Shown here in pieces: positions 1 to 9,231 of a stretch of 64,000 nucleotides of DNA. The notes beneath the pieces are model-generated. The model saw only the letters and a list, made by a program, of their open reading frames with translations, made no database searches and was not told the origin of the DNA. A program made the translations under genes and the position numbers. Every line of letters starts with the position of its first letter. Positions within the stretch are counted from its first letter, which is position 1. The stretch is from Acidobacteriota bacterium (GTDB lineage Bacteria; Acidobacteriota; Terriglobia; Bryobacterales; Bryobacteraceae), in the NCBI GenBank assembly GCA_017307505.1, contig JAFKEE010000017.1, positions 186,001 to 250,000 on the forward strand. Reading direction: 5' to 3'.

Positions 1-290
1 TCGTTGTTGTAGAGCCCGATCTGCTCAAAGACCCGGCCCTCCTCGCGGTAAGTGAAATAGGTGGAAGGCGACGCGTTCAACAGGGGGAAGTTCAGACCCG
101 GCGCGGTATGCCACACGCCGACCAGACGCTCCGTTTCGCTGTAGGGCAGAGGCTTCAACAAAACCCCGTTCACGACACTGAAGATGGCGCTGTTCGCTCC
201 GATGGCCAGAGCCAGGGTGAAGATGGCGATCGACGCGAACCCGGGCGACTTCCGGATCATCCTGATGGCAAACCGCAGGTCTTCAAGCAT
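1..290 (-). CDS. ADOP-family ABC transporter permease, N-terminal fragment (cut by window edge)
   Basis: This is the first 96 codons of a membrane protein that continues beyond the left edge. It begins [18 protein letters not shown], followed by a hydrophobic helix ([20 protein letters not shown]) and the segment [12 protein letters not shown]. That N-terminus is characteristic of the acidobacterial duplicated orphan permeases, MacB/FtsX-type permeases of about 800 residues that occur without a cognate ATPase in the same gene. The start at 290 is chosen because AGAGG lies six bases upstream; an in-frame ATG at 296 overlaps that ribosome binding site. The family is thought to act in efflux or envelope transport, but the substrate cannot be read from this fragment. 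Confidence 0.85.
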   Translation of the reverse strand, partial: MLEDLRFAIRMIRKSPGFASIAIFTLALAIGANSAIFSVVNGVLLKPLPYSETERLVGVWHTAPGLNFPLLNASPSTYFTYREEGRVFEQIGLYNN

Positions 291-678
291 GAGCATCCTC
301 TTTTCGGCGGCGCCTGCAGGCGCATGAACCTTATAACGAAGCTCGCGCGGCATTGTTCGGCAAAATCTTCGCGAAAATCACAGCGCACTTCTTTCCCTTC
401 TATTCCATCCCAGGAAACCTCCACGGAAAAAAGTACTTGCGCAGGGCCTCATTTCCGTAGATGCTACCGGGCACCGCCCCCTGTAACATTGCGGCAATCC
501 GCTTATTTTCTAAGGGTTAGCGGTTTGGCCGCCTTCCTGCACTTCATCCGGGCGTGAGCGGAAATCACCCGGAGAATCGACCTTGCGCCCGAGTCTCTAT
601 CTCGTCGTTCCGCTCATGGGGTGCCCCGCCGGCGGGAACTGGTGCGGTGGCGGCACGCAGAAAGACAGGAGCAAGCCG
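291..678. other. Intergenic region with a weak sigma-54-like promoter candidate
   Basis: No convincing coding sequence is visible between the permease start and the next gene. The stretch 526-541 reads TGGCCGCCTTCCTGCA, which keeps the GG-N10-GC spacing of a -24/-12 promoter and faces the gene starting at 679. Two consensus positions are off, so this is only a candidate. An ORF can be opened from 583, but it lacks a ribosome binding site. Confidence 0.3.
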
Positions 679-1035
679 ATGAAACTGAACCTGACATTGG
701 GATTCGCGGCTCCAACTCTCCTGGTGAGTGCTATGGCATTAGGGAACACCTCAATGGGCACTCTAAGTGCTCAATCGGAGGGGGGTGCCCGGCCCACTCA
801 CCAGGAAGCCCAAGCCGCGGAGAAGCAGGAGGTGACCGGCAGGATTGAGGCAGTGGACCAGGACCAGAGTGTGGTCCAGGTTCAAGGCACAAGCGTGCCG
901 ATCGTGACAACCTCCTCCACCCGCTATTCGCGGGGGCTGAGCTTCAAAAGTCTGAAGCCCGGCATGGAAGTGAAAATCGTCGCGGTGCTCCGCAGCGATG
1001 GAAAACTGGAAGCCCTGGAGGTGCGTAGCGCCTAA
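679..1035 (+). CDS. Small secreted DUF5666-like protein
   Basis: The 118-residue product starts MKLNLTLGFAAPTLLVSAMALG, a plausible Sec signal peptide. After a polar linker comes a compact beta-rich domain of about 60 residues containing VTGRIEAVDQDQSVVQVQG and ending LKPGMEVKIVAVLRSDGKLE. This pattern (G-x-I-x-x-V-D near the start, L-K-x-G-x-x-V near the end) resembles the OB-fold-like DUF5666 domain found in many exported bacterial proteins of unknown role. The start at 679 is preceded by AGGAG with seven bases of spacing, better supported than the in-frame start at 583. Function is unknown; a periplasmic binding role is possible but not shown. Confidence 0.7.
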   Translation: MKLNLTLGFAAPTLLVSAMALGNTSMGTLSAQSEGGARPTHQEAQAAEKQEVTGRIEAVDQDQSVVQVQGTSVPIVTTSSTRYSRGLSFKSLKPGMEVKIVAVLRSDGKLEALEVRSA

Positions 1036-1167
1036 CCTGACATCCAAATCACCTCAGTAGAAGGGAGCGCGCGGGTTTCCTCGGGGGAGCCCGCGTGCTT
1101 TGCGTTTTCACCCGCCGGTCCCGCACCGGCGGTCAGCCATTCATGGAAACCCACAGAGGAGTCTGCG

Positions 1168-1737
1168 TTGCAGTTGACTACCAAGGCCGATCCCATGGCC
1201 TTCTTCAGAAGCGTGAAGTCGATCGCCGCCAGTGTATCCGCCAGACTGATCGTCGAATTCCCATCCCTCAAGGATGCTGATGGACACAACCGCCGGGAGC
1301 GGGAGTCCCCCAGCATCCATATCAACAGCATGGCCACCGACCACACAGCACCAGCGCTGCCTGTGGAGTGGAACGGCCGCACCTTCACCGTCAGCGGCCG
1401 CATTCGCGGGAACGGCGGCCGGAGCCGGTCGATCTTCATGTCGGGCACCCTGTCCGAGGACTGCACCACCCTCGACCAGGTCCGCGTACAGGAAGTATTG
1501 GAGAGCGGCGGGCAAACGACGATCTCCGAATTCGAGGTTGCCACGCTCGTCATCCACGACCGTGCCGTCCTGGACCGCCTCCCTCAGGCGATCCCCAACT
1601 CCTATTGCCGTTACCAGGACCGCACCGGCGAATCGGTGATCTCCATTCGCCGCACCATCGTCCTCAACGGCCAGACCTTCAGCCAGGTGGCCAGCATCGT
1701 CGGCAAGGCGAGCACCGACCTGTCGTTCTATAACTAG
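1168..1737 (+). CDS. Hypothetical protein, TTG start
   Basis: The reading frame of 189 codons opens with TTG at 1168, six bases after a strong AGAGGAG ribosome binding site, which decides the start. I do not recognise the family. The first 50 residues are mixed helical and polar. From about residue 60 the sequence looks beta-rich (WNGRTFTVSGRIRGNGG, then ISEFEVATLVIHDRAVLDR) and it ends in SFYN. There is no signal peptide or membrane segment. Opposite-strand frames across the same stretch are open because of high GC, but none has a ribosome binding site. It converges on the thioesterase gene, with a short palindrome between them. Confidence 0.6.
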   Translation: MQLTTKADPMAFFRSVKSIAASVSARLIVEFPSLKDADGHNRRERESPSIHINSMATDHTAPALPVEWNGRTFTVSGRIRGNGGRSRSIFMSGTLSEDCTTLDQVRVQEVLESGGQTTISEFEVATLVIHDRAVLDRLPQAIPNSYCRYQDRTGESVISIRRTIVLNGQTFSQVASIVGKASTDLSFYN

Positions 1738-1752
1738 GCGCCGGTTGGCGCC
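1737..1752. terminator. Short palindrome between convergent genes
   Basis: GGCGCC (1737-1742), a GGTT loop and GGCGCC (1747-1752) form a six-pair hairpin that ends exactly at the stop codon of the minus-strand gene. No T-tract follows on either strand, so intrinsic termination would be weak. Confidence 0.35.
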
Positions 1753-2160
1753 TTACAGCAGCATATACGTCACCAGGGCCGTCGCAATCGCGTGCCCGTG
1801 CGAGTCGTGTACGTCCACACTGCCCACCGCCAGCGTTCGCCCCACCTTCACCAGTCTCGCCCTGGCCCGCACCTTGCCATGCGTCGCCGGACGCAGGTAG
1901 TTCAGCTTCATCTCCACTGTCGTCGCCGGAGCCCCGCCCCGAACGCCAATGATGGCGATACCCACCGCGGCATCCACCAGCGCGGCCGTCGCGCCGCCAT
2001 GCAGCGTACCCAGTCCATTTGACAGTTCGGGGCGCACCTCGAGTTCCAGCGTGAGCCCGTCTTTGAAGACGCGCGTCACGCGCAGTCCCAAATGGTGGTT
2101 GAATGGCATCTTGAGGATGAGCTCATTGAGCTCTTTGATGGATAGAGGCTGGGGCTTCAA
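1753..2160 (-). CDS. PaaI-like hotdog-fold thioesterase
   Basis: The 135-residue protein matches the hotdog thioesterase fold. The segment NGLGTLHGGATAALVDAA (about residues 48-65) carries the HGG turn and the Asp of the PaaI/YbgC-type active site, and VEMKLNYLRPA marks the second half. Enzymes of this family hydrolyse acyl-CoA thioesters in the cytoplasm. The start is a TTG at 2160 with no strong ribosome binding site; the next methionine, at residue 18, would remove the first helix. It is divergently arranged, 21 bases from a beta-oxidation enzyme, so both may share a promoter region and act on acyl-CoA pools. Exact substrate unknown. Confidence 0.85.
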   Translation of the reverse strand: MKPQPLSIKELNELILKMPFNHHLGLRVTRVFKDGLTLELEVRPELSNGLGTLHGGATAALVDAAVGIAIIGVRGGAPATTVEMKLNYLRPATHGKVRARARLVKVGRTLAVGSVDVHDSHGHAIATALVTYMLL

Positions 2161-2181
2161 ATTTCAGTGTAGGACAACCTT

Positions 2182-4269
2182 ATGAGCGATCTCGTCACGA
2201 CCTCCCGGCAGGGTTCCGTACTGGTGGTTACCATCAACAACCCGCCCGTCAATGCCCTGAGCCCCGGGGTGCCGGAAGGCATCGCCGCCGGGGTGCGCTC
2301 CGCTGCCTCCGACGAGGGCATTCATGCCGTGGTCGTCATCGGCGCGGGCCGCACCTTCATTGCGGGTGCCGACATCCGCGAATTCGGGCGTATCGTCTCG
2401 GGCGAAGCGCCGCCCCTGAACCTGAACGAGATCCTCTCCGAGATTGAGAACTCGCCGAAACCTGTCATCATGGCGATCCACGGCACCGCGCTCGGCGGCG
2501 GCCTGGAAACTGCCATGGCCGGCCACTACCGCGTCGCTGTCGCCTCCGCCAAGGTGGGCCAGCCCGAAGTCAAACTGGGCCTCATCCCGGGCGCTGGCGG
2601 CACCCAGCGGCTACCCCGGCTCGCCGGGATCGAAACCGCCATGCAGATGTGCGCCTTCGGCGAGCCCGTCAGCGCAGCCGAGGCCCTGGCCAGCGGCATC
2701 GTCGACCGCCTCATTGAGGGCGACCTGCTCACCGGCGCCGTGGCCTTTGCCAACGAGCATCCCCCGGTCCGCCGTACTCGCGACCTTTCCGGCAAACTCT
2801 TGGGCGCAGTCGCCGCCGAATCGCTCAAGTCGCTCTTCCAGGACTCCTGCCGCAAGAAACTCAAGGGACAGACCGCTCCGCTGGCCGCGGTGGAGGCGAT
2901 CGCCGCCACCGCCCGTCTCGATTTCGATGCCGGAATCAAATACGAAGCCACACTCTTCAACGAGTGCCTGTTCGGAACGCAGTCCAAAGCCCTGATCCAT
3001 GTCTTCTTCGGCGAACGCGCGGTCGCCCGCATCCCGGGCCTGCCCAAGGAGGTTCAGCCCCTGCCGCTGCGCCGCGCCGCGGTGGTGGGCGCGGGCACCA
3101 TGGGCGGAGGAATCGCCATGTGCTTCGCCAATGCCGGAATCCCTGTCGTCCTGAAGGAAACCACGCAGGGTGCGCTGGACCACGGCCTGGCCTCCATCCG
3201 CCGCAACTACGAGACCTCCGTCAAGCGCGGCCGCCTGACGGCCGAAGCCGCCGCCCAGCGGTTGGATCTGATCAAACCGGTCCTGCGCTACGAGGGCTTC
3301 GATGAGGCCGACATTGTTGTCGAAGCCGTCTTCGAGGAACTCGCCCTCAAGAAACACGTCTTCTCCGATCTCGACGCCGTCGCGCGCGATGGTGCCATTC
3401 TCGCCACCAATACCTCGACACTCGACATCGACGAGATCGCCTCGGCCACCAAACGCCCCGAATGGGTCCTCGGCACCCACTTCTTCAGCCCGGCCAATGT
3501 CATGCGTCTGCTGGAAGTGGTGCGCGGAAAGGCGACCTCGCCCACCGCCATCGCCACCGCCATGGAACTCGGCAAAACCCTGAAAAAGGTCGGAGTCCTC
3601 TCCGGCAACGCCTTCGGCTTCATCGGCAACCGCATGTTCGGTCCTTACCGCCACGAGGCCATCCGGCTGGTGGAGGAGGGCGCCTCAGTCAGCCAGGTCG
3701 ACCAGGCCCTCACGGATTGGGGTATGGCGATGGGCCCGCTGGCCGTCGGCGATCTCGCCGGCGTCGACGTCGCCTGGCGCGTCCGCCAGGAGGCCATCCG
3801 CCTGGGCATTCCGCACATCGAGGCGTCCTCCTTCGAGGACGAACTCTTCGTCCGCGGCCGGTACGGGCAGAAGTCTGGCGCCGGCTGGTACCTGTACGAC
3901 GAAAACCGCAAGGCTTCGCCCGACCCGGAGGTCGAACGGCTGGTCCGCGAATACGCCGCCTGCCAGGGCATCCCCCAGCGCACCTTCAGCCACACCGAGA
4001 TTCTGGAACGGACACTGTTCGCGCTCATCAACGAAGGCGCCCGGCTGCTGGAGGAGGGCATCGCCCTGCGGCCGGTGGATATCGACATCGTCTACGTGAA
4101 CGGCTACGGCTTCCCTGCCTGGCGGGGCGGCCCTATGCACTATGCCGAAACCCTCGGGCTGCAACGCGTGACCGACCGCATGCGCGCGCTCTACGACGAG
4201 TTCGGGCCATTCTGGAAACCGGCCGCGTTGTTGGAGCAGTCCGCCAAAGCCGGGCGCTGGAATTCCTAG
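2182..4269 (+). CDS. Fused enoyl-CoA hydratase / 3-hydroxyacyl-CoA dehydrogenase (FadB/FadJ-type)
   Basis: The 695-residue protein catalyses two consecutive beta-oxidation steps. The N-terminal crotonase domain (about 1-190) has AGAD at 61-64, the oxyanion segment ending GGGLE with Glu109, and [20 protein letters not shown] with Glu129, equivalent to the two catalytic glutamates. The NAD-binding domain begins at the Rossmann motif [12 protein letters not shown] (about 301-312), followed by [11 protein letters not shown] and [11 protein letters not shown] with catalytic His433. Two C-terminal 3HCDH domains complete the protein, which matches the usual 700-720 residues of the alpha subunit. The start has AGGA seven bases upstream. 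No thiolase partner lies in the window. Confidence 0.95.
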   Translation: MSDLVTTSRQGSVLVVTINNPPVNALSPGVPEGIAAGVRSAASDEGIHAVVVIGAGRTFIAGADIREFGRIVSGEAPPLNLNEILSEIENSPKPVIMAIHGTALGGGLETAMAGHYRVAVASAKVGQPEVKLGLIPGAGGTQRLPRLAGIETAMQMCAFGEPVSAAEALASGIVDRLIEGDLLTGAVAFANEHPPVRRTRDLSGKLLGAVAAESLKSLFQDSCRKKLKGQTAPLAAVEAIAATARLDFDAGIKYEATLFNECLFGTQSKALIHVFFGERAVARIPGLPKEVQPLPLRRAAVVGAGTMGGGIAMCFANAGIPVVLKETTQGALDHGLASIRRNYETSVKRGRLTAEAAAQRLDLIKPVLRYEGFDEADIVVEAVFEELALKKHVFSDLDAVARDGAILATNTSTLDIDEIASATKRPEWVLGTHFFSPANVMRLLEVVRGKATSPTAIATAMELGKTLKKVGVLSGNAFGFIGNRMFGPYRHEAIRLVEEGASVSQVDQALTDWGMAMGPLAVGDLAGVDVAWRVRQEAIRLGIPHIEASSFEDELFVRGRYGQKSGAGWYLYDENRKASPDPEVERLVREYAACQGIPQRTFSHTEILERTLFALINEGARLLEEGIALRPVDIDIVYVNGYGFPAWRGGPMHYAETLGLQRVTDRMRALYDEFGPFWKPAALLEQSAKAGRWNS

Positions 4270-4319
4270 CCCGGCAGGACAGCACGCCGCACCGGGCGCT
4301 GGGTACACTGTGGGGTAAG

Positions 4320-5189
4320 ATGCCGTACGCCTCGATCCCCTCTCTCTCCCGCCGCACGTTTGCGCTGGCCATGGCCGGTGCCGGAGTTTCACTTCTGCGC
4401 TCCGCCGAGCCGGAGATGCACTGGGCGCTGGTCTCGGATACGCACATCCCGGCCGACGCGTCGGACAGCTACCGGGGCTTCAATCCCGTGGCCAATCTGA
4501 AGCGCGTCGTTGCCGAAATCGAAGCCATCAAACCCGAGGCGGTCCTGCACTGCGGCGACATCGCGCGCCTGAAGGGCATGCCGGCTGACTACGAGGCCGT
4601 TCATGGCCTGATGAAGCCGCTGTTCGCGAAGGTCCCTGTCGCCATGGCAATGGGGAATCACGACCACCGCAAGAACTTCCTCGACGTCTTTGGCAAAGAG
4701 CAGGCGGGCATCCAGAGCGTGAATCAGAAGCATGTGCTGGTGGTGGAAGGGCCGGCAGTGCGGGTCATCGTGCTGGACTCGCTCATGGAAGCGAATACCG
4801 TGCCCGGTCTGCTGGGCAAGGCGCAACGCGCCTGGCTGGCGGAGTTCCTGAAGACCTCCACCGATCTGCCCACCATCCTGTTCGTCCACCACACGCTGGA
4901 CGACGGCGACACCTCGCTGCTGGATGCGCCCCGCTTCTTTGAAATCCTGAAGCCCCACCGCAAAGTGAAGGCGGTCCTCTACGGCCACTCCCACGCCTAT
5001 AAATACGAAGCTTGGGAAGGCGTTCACCTGCTCAACCTGCCTGCGGTCGGCTACAACTTCAACGACTCGGAGCCCGTCGGCTGGGTGGAAAGCCGGCTCA
5101 GCAAAGCAGGCGGGGCGTTCACCCTCCACGCCTTCGGCGGCAACACGGAGAAGAATGGCAAGACGATGTTCCTGCCGTGGCGTGCCTAA
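4320..5189 (+). CDS. Calcineurin-like metallophosphoesterase with Tat-type signal
   Basis: The 289-residue protein begins MPYASIPSLSRRTFALAMAG, a twin-arginine-like export signal. It then shows the metallophosphoesterase motif set in order: SDTHI, CGDIARL, GNHDHRK, FVHHT and GHSH, which together supply the dinuclear metal site. Family members hydrolyse phosphomono- or diesters. Export suggests activity in the periplasm. The ATG at 4320 is 51 bases after the upstream stop, with GGGG as a modest ribosome binding site; a frame open from 3462 is only a shadow of the preceding gene. Its stop codon overlaps by two bases the stop of the convergent gene. Confidence 0.9.
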   Translation: MPYASIPSLSRRTFALAMAGAGVSLLRSAEPEMHWALVSDTHIPADASDSYRGFNPVANLKRVVAEIEAIKPEAVLHCGDIARLKGMPADYEAVHGLMKPLFAKVPVAMAMGNHDHRKNFLDVFGKEQAGIQSVNQKHVLVVEGPAVRVIVLDSLMEANTVPGLLGKAQRAWLAEFLKTSTDLPTILFVHHTLDDGDTSLLDAPRFFEILKPHRKVKAVLYGHSHAYKYEAWEGVHLLNLPAVGYNFNDSEPVGWVESRLSKAGGAFTLHAFGGNTEKNGKTMFLPWRA

Positions 5190-6340
5190 ATCGGCGTCGC
5201 AAAGCGCAGCCCCAGACCATCCGGCGACACAACCGTGAAGTCGCGCAGCCCATAATAGCGGTCCTCCACGGGCTTGATCACCCGCAGACCCAGGCACTGG
5301 CACAGGCTCCAGTAGTGATTTACGTCCGGCACCAGGATCCGCATGTTCGCCACGACAGTGGACGGCGGCTCGGGCTGGCCCGGAATCTCCTCCAGGAGCA
5401 GCCGCGACCGCTCCCAGTTCAGCGCCACGAAATGCTCCTCCGCGCGCTCCACCTGGAAGCCGAGCCGCTGATAGAACTCCGCCGACGCTTTCACATCCCG
5501 GACGTACAACTCCACCACTAACTGCTGTGGGCTCTCCGTAAAGCTCGTCAGCGAGGAGCCGATCGCCTGCAGGTAGCGTTCGGCAGACCGCCGCACCGCC
5601 CCTTTGGCGTCCTCCCGGATGGTTTTGCCGGGGAACACGCCGTACAATCTCTCGAATTCAAAGGGCTCCAGCGCCGCCACGATGCGCTTCACCGCCACGG
5701 CCCCCAGCGGCACCATGTTCGGGTAGCTGTAAAGGAAGCTCGTCCAGCGCCGGTCCATGGCGACCTGCGGCTGGTCTCCGGCGAACAGGGCGCCGGCCCG
5801 GTGCATCACCTGGTAACCCTCGAAGTGACCTCCGCAGCGGATCAGGGTAGCCCCGCCCGGCAGGCTGGCGGTTTCCCCCACCCACAGCCGGATCGCGCCG
5901 CTCCGGCGCTGCAGCCAGTCGCGCTCGTCTTCGTGGATCCAGACCGGAGCCCCGCCGAAGGCCTCGCTCCACTCGATCATCGACGAGTAGTAATGCGCGT
6001 GCGAGATGGCGATGGTCTGGATCCCGCCGAGTTCCTGCACGGCCCGCACCGTCTCATCATCCAGCAGCGAGATACAGTCCCAGAGGATATTGCCCTCCTC
6101 CGTACGCACCAGGAAGGCCCGCTGGCCAATTCCGAATGTAGGCTCGGTTACTATCGAGAAGACGCCTGGCTCCTCTTCGGTGATCACGTTGCGGTGCCGC
6201 GTGCGGAGTTCCTCCAGCGTCGTCCAGCGCTGGCCGGCCCACCCGACATACTGCCGGGCGTCCTCGCAGATAGGGCACCGTTCCGGCGCCTGTTCACTGG
6301 TTTCCTGCTGCGCTCCGCAGGTCGTGCAGATCCAATTCAT
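5186..6340 (-). CDS. Zinc-ribbon / metallo-beta-lactamase-like / VOC three-domain fusion
   Basis: The 384-residue protein combines three modules. Residues 1-30 form a rubredoxin-like zinc ribbon with two CxxC pairs (CTTC and CPIC). Residues about 40-270 look like a metallo-beta-lactamase fold, but the usual HxHxDH motif reads SHAHYYSSM, so the Asp-His half is missing, while GGHFEG and AGDQPQVAMD are retained. Residues about 275-384 form a VOC (glyoxalase/bleomycin-resistance) half-domain starting LVVELYVRDVKASAEFYQRLGF and ending DGLGLRF. I recall the ribbon-plus-MBL pairing from bacterial 'hydrolase glyoxylase' proteins; the VOC tail appears to be an addition. Substrate unknown; one metal site is probably altered. 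Confidence 0.85.
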   Translation of the reverse strand: MNWICTTCGAQQETSEQAPERCPICEDARQYVGWAGQRWTTLEELRTRHRNVITEEEPGVFSIVTEPTFGIGQRAFLVRTEEGNILWDCISLLDDETVRAVQELGGIQTIAISHAHYYSSMIEWSEAFGGAPVWIHEDERDWLQRRSGAIRLWVGETASLPGGATLIRCGGHFEGYQVMHRAGALFAGDQPQVAMDRRWTSFLYSYPNMVPLGAVAVKRIVAALEPFEFERLYGVFPGKTIREDAKGAVRRSAERYLQAIGSSLTSFTESPQQLVVELYVRDVKASAEFYQRLGFQVERAEEHFVALNWERSRLLLEEIPGQPEPPSTVVANMRILVPDVNHYWSLCQCLGLRVIKPVEDRYYGLRDFTVVSPDGLGLRFATPI

Positions 6341-6467
6341 ACTTTCTGTTCAATGGATGACGTTGCCGCCGCCCAGGATTCCGGCTGCACGCCGTGAATG
6401 GTGCAACATCCTTGCGGATGGCATACGATGTTGAGGGTTGATACCAACTACTCTCTGAGAGGCGATC

Positions 6468-7517
6468 ATGTCACAAATAAAAGGACCCGCCATTTTCCTG
6501 GCCCAATTCATGGGCGACGAAGCGCCGTTCAATAACCTGCCCAATATCACTGCCTGGGCCAAGGAACTCGGCTACATCGGCGTACAGATCCCGTCGTGGG
6601 ACAGCCGGGTGATCGACCTGAAGAAGGCCGCCGAATCGAAGACCTATTGCCAGGACCTCAAAGGCCAGATGAACGGCCTGGAGATTACGGAACTGGCGTC
6701 GCACCTGCAAGGCCAACTCATGGCCGTCCATCCCGCCTACGACGAGCTCTTCGATGGCTTCGCCGCACCGGAAGTGCGCGGCAATCCCAAGGCCCGCACC
6801 AAGTGGGCTGTCGAGCAGTTGAAGCTCGTCATCAAGGCATCGAAGAACCTCGGCCTCAGCGTCACCCCGTCATTCACCGGCGCTCTGCTGTGGCCCACGG
6901 TCTACCCCTGGCCGCAACGCCCCGCCGGTCTGGTGGACGAAGCCTTCAAGGAACTCGCCAAACGCTGGAAGCCCATCTTCGATTTCGCCGACAAGCACGG
7001 TGTCGATTTCGCGTTTGAGCTCCATCCTGGTGAGGATCTGCATGACGGGCTCACCTTCGAGCGCCTGCTGGAAGCCACCGGCAACCACCCCCGTCTCGGC
7101 ATCAATTACGACCCGTCGCACTTCGTGCTGCAGTGCATGGACTATGTCGGCTTCATCGACACCTACGGCCCTTACATCAAGGCCTTCCATGTGAAGGATG
7201 CCGAATTCGTTCCGTCCGCCAAGGCCGGCGTCTATGGTGGCTATGCGGACTGGAAGAACCGCCCCGGCCGCTTCCGCTCGCTCGGCGATGGCCAGGTCGA
7301 TTTCGGCCAGGTATTCTCACGCCTCACTGCGGCCGGCTACAAGAGCTGGGCCGTGCTCGAATGGGAATGCTGCTTCAAGGACGCGGCCCAGGGCGCGGCC
7401 GAAGGAGCCCCGTTCATCGAAGCCCATCTCATCGACGTCCCCAAGAAGGCGTTCGACGACTTCGCCGGCGGCGCCTCCGACACGAAGCGCAACCGCCGCA
7501 TCCTCGGCCTCGAATAG
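6468..7517 (+). CDS. Sugar phosphate isomerase/epimerase-like TIM barrel
   Basis: The 349-residue protein belongs to the xylose isomerase-like AP-endonuclease-2 superfamily. Metal ligand positions are visible as FELHPGED, INYDPSHF, FHVKDAEF and the C-terminal LEWE. Proteins of this group isomerise or epimerise sugars or inositol derivatives in the cytoplasm, often beside Gfo/Idh oxidoreductases. A GAGAGG ribosome binding site lies just upstream of the ATG. No signal peptide is seen. It is transcribed alone and followed by a good terminator. It could act in catabolism of uncommon sugars released by the hydrolases elsewhere in this window, but that link is inference. Confidence 0.88.
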   Translation: MSQIKGPAIFLAQFMGDEAPFNNLPNITAWAKELGYIGVQIPSWDSRVIDLKKAAESKTYCQDLKGQMNGLEITELASHLQGQLMAVHPAYDELFDGFAAPEVRGNPKARTKWAVEQLKLVIKASKNLGLSVTPSFTGALLWPTVYPWPQRPAGLVDEAFKELAKRWKPIFDFADKHGVDFAFELHPGEDLHDGLTFERLLEATGNHPRLGINYDPSHFVLQCMDYVGFIDTYGPYIKAFHVKDAEFVPSAKAGVYGGYADWKNRPGRFRSLGDGQVDFGQVFSRLTAAGYKSWAVLEWECCFKDAAQGAAEGAPFIEAHLIDVPKKAFDDFAGGASDTKRNRRILGLE

Positions 7518-7543
7518 CGCGAACTTCACCACCGGACACAAAG

Positions 7544-7575
7544 GGGCAGCTCGCAAGGGCTGCCCTTCTTTCTAT
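7544..7575 (+). terminator. Rho-independent terminator after the isomerase gene
   Basis: GGGCAGC (7544-7550) pairs with GCTGCCC (7559-7565) across a seven-base loop, and a T-rich tract (TTCTTTCTATTT) follows. It sits 27 bases after the isomerase stop and at the 3' end of the convergent AsmA-like gene. Confidence 0.8.
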
Positions 7576-9179
7576 TTCTTGCCGCGGTCCAGCCCAAACG
7601 AGGGCTTATCGCGCGTCCCCGTGATCTTGATCTTCGCCACCATCCCATAGCCCTCCTTCGCGAAGAAGGGATCCACCGGCTTCAGCGCCAGCCGCTTCCA
7701 GCGCGACTTCATCATCTGCGAGAGCCGCGCCTGCATGCGCGCCGTGCCATGGAAATCGAGCTCCTGTGTGTGGAAAACGTAGTTGCCGGCAAGATCCACC
7801 TCGGCGCCCGGAATCTCAAAGCCCAGCTTGGGAAACTGGATCTTCCCTTCTGCCATTTCGAAGTCGCCGGACATCTGGGAAGGGATCTCTCCGATCTCCT
7901 CGTTCTGCGGCTGCCCCTGGGCGCGGCGGCTCAGAGAGTCCAGGCCCTCCTGCACGTCGGGACTGCTGAACAGCGCATCGATCAGTTTGAAGGACCCCTT
8001 CAAACGCAGGCGGTCGGCGATCTCCCCCTGCCCCGGCGGCAGCACCACCCGGAAGTCGAGTTGGATGCCGCCTTTCATGAAGGGTTTTGGCCCCTTCATG
8101 GCCAGCAGCAGGACGTTCTCCAACTGGCCCTTGGGCATGACGGCCTTCAGGTCGACGGTCTTGCCCTTCGTGCCGGCATTGCGCACCACACCGCCTCGCA
8201 CTGTGAATGCCGTGGAGCCCAGCACGCCCTGGACCGGCTCCAGCCGGGTATCTCCGTTGGTGCCGTCCACAATGGCGTGATATTTCGTCGTCAATGGTAT
8301 GCGGTTGCCGCTCATGGTGAGCCGGAAGTCCGGCACACGCGTCTCACCATCCACTGTGATCTCGTCCAGCGTCCCCTGGAAATCGCCGGTGGAAGACAGA
8401 GTGCCCGCAATGCCTTTGAAGACGCCGAGGTTTGCGTTGTCGAAGGTGTACTTGCCGGTGAGCGGTGTATCCGACGGGCTGTCGGCCACCCAGGGCCCGA
8501 ACGTTCCGGTGCAGTGAATCATGCCTGGCGGTTTGGCGTTGGTCAATTGAGCCTGGTATTTCATGGCCACACCAGAACCGGCAGACTCAAGCCGAAGAGC
8601 ATGAATCCTGAAGATCAGGGGTGCTTTGGTGGCGTCCTTGGGCAGAATTGTCAGCACGCTGTCGCTGGCCAGCACCTCTTCAATGAGCACGTCTACCTTC
8701 TGAGGCTTCGCCCCGCCCGGTTCCGGCTCCGGCGCCTGCAGGCTGTTCGCCACCTTCGGCCGGTCGACCTTTGGGGGGACATTGATCTCGAACCCTTCCA
8801 GGTTGACGCGATTCACCAGGGCTTTGCCGTTCAGGAGCGCGTCCAGATCCGCCTCGAAGAGAAACTTCCGCATGCGGAGTATGGAGGGCGCCGTGGGCAG
8901 ACTTTTCAGCTTGATGTCGAGGTCTTCGCCGTTCACTCGCACCTTAATCATCTTGCCCTTGTGGAAGATGAGGTCCAGCGGCGATTTCAGGGGCAGGTTG
9001 ATGTGGATGCTCTTCAGCGAAACACTGGCGCGGAACCGTGTCTCCAGATACGCAATGGTCTGTTCTCTCAGAAATGGTTCAAACCGGCGCGCCAGGATGA
9101 TTCCGGCCACAAACAACCCGGCCACAACCATGCAAACCGCCACCGCAGACCACAGGATCCACTTCGTGCGCCTGGACAT
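7572..9179 (-). CDS. AsmA-like inner-membrane-anchored protein
   Basis: The 535-residue product starts MSRRTKWILWSAVAVCMVVAG, with one transmembrane helix at about residues 7-29, then a long beta-rich region. The pattern of repeated short strands with LDAVMPKGQLENVLLLAM-like segments and the C-terminal FQFPKLGFEIPGAEVDLAGNY-type motif fits the AsmA/TamB-like group, thought to help lipid transport or outer-membrane assembly. The ATG at 9179 is chosen because it places the helix at the N-terminus; a GTG at 9212 adds eleven residues and also lacks a ribosome binding site. Family assignment is from overall pattern rather than a single motif. Confidence 0.7.
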   Translation of the reverse strand: MSRRTKWILWSAVAVCMVVAGLFVAGIILARRFEPFLREQTIAYLETRFRASVSLKSIHINLPLKSPLDLIFHKGKMIKVRVNGEDLDIKLKSLPTAPSILRMRKFLFEADLDALLNGKALVNRVNLEGFEINVPPKVDRPKVANSLQAPEPEPGGAKPQKVDVLIEEVLASDSVLTILPKDATKAPLIFRIHALRLESAGSGVAMKYQAQLTNAKPPGMIHCTGTFGPWVADSPSDTPLTGKYTFDNANLGVFKGIAGTLSSTGDFQGTLDEITVDGETRVPDFRLTMSGNRIPLTTKYHAIVDGTNGDTRLEPVQGVLGSTAFTVRGGVVRNAGTKGKTVDLKAVMPKGQLENVLLLAMKGPKPFMKGGIQLDFRVVLPPGQGEIADRLRLKGSFKLIDALFSSPDVQEGLDSLSRRAQGQPQNEEIGEIPSQMSGDFEMAEGKIQFPKLGFEIPGAEVDLAGNYVFHTQELDFHGTARMQARLSQMMKSRWKRLALKPVDPFFAKEGYGMVAKIKITGTRDKPSFGLDRGKK

Positions 9180-9231
9180 GCTGTGAGTGTAGCTGGTATC
9201 TCTACCAAACACTCATATTTTGGCTATCTAA

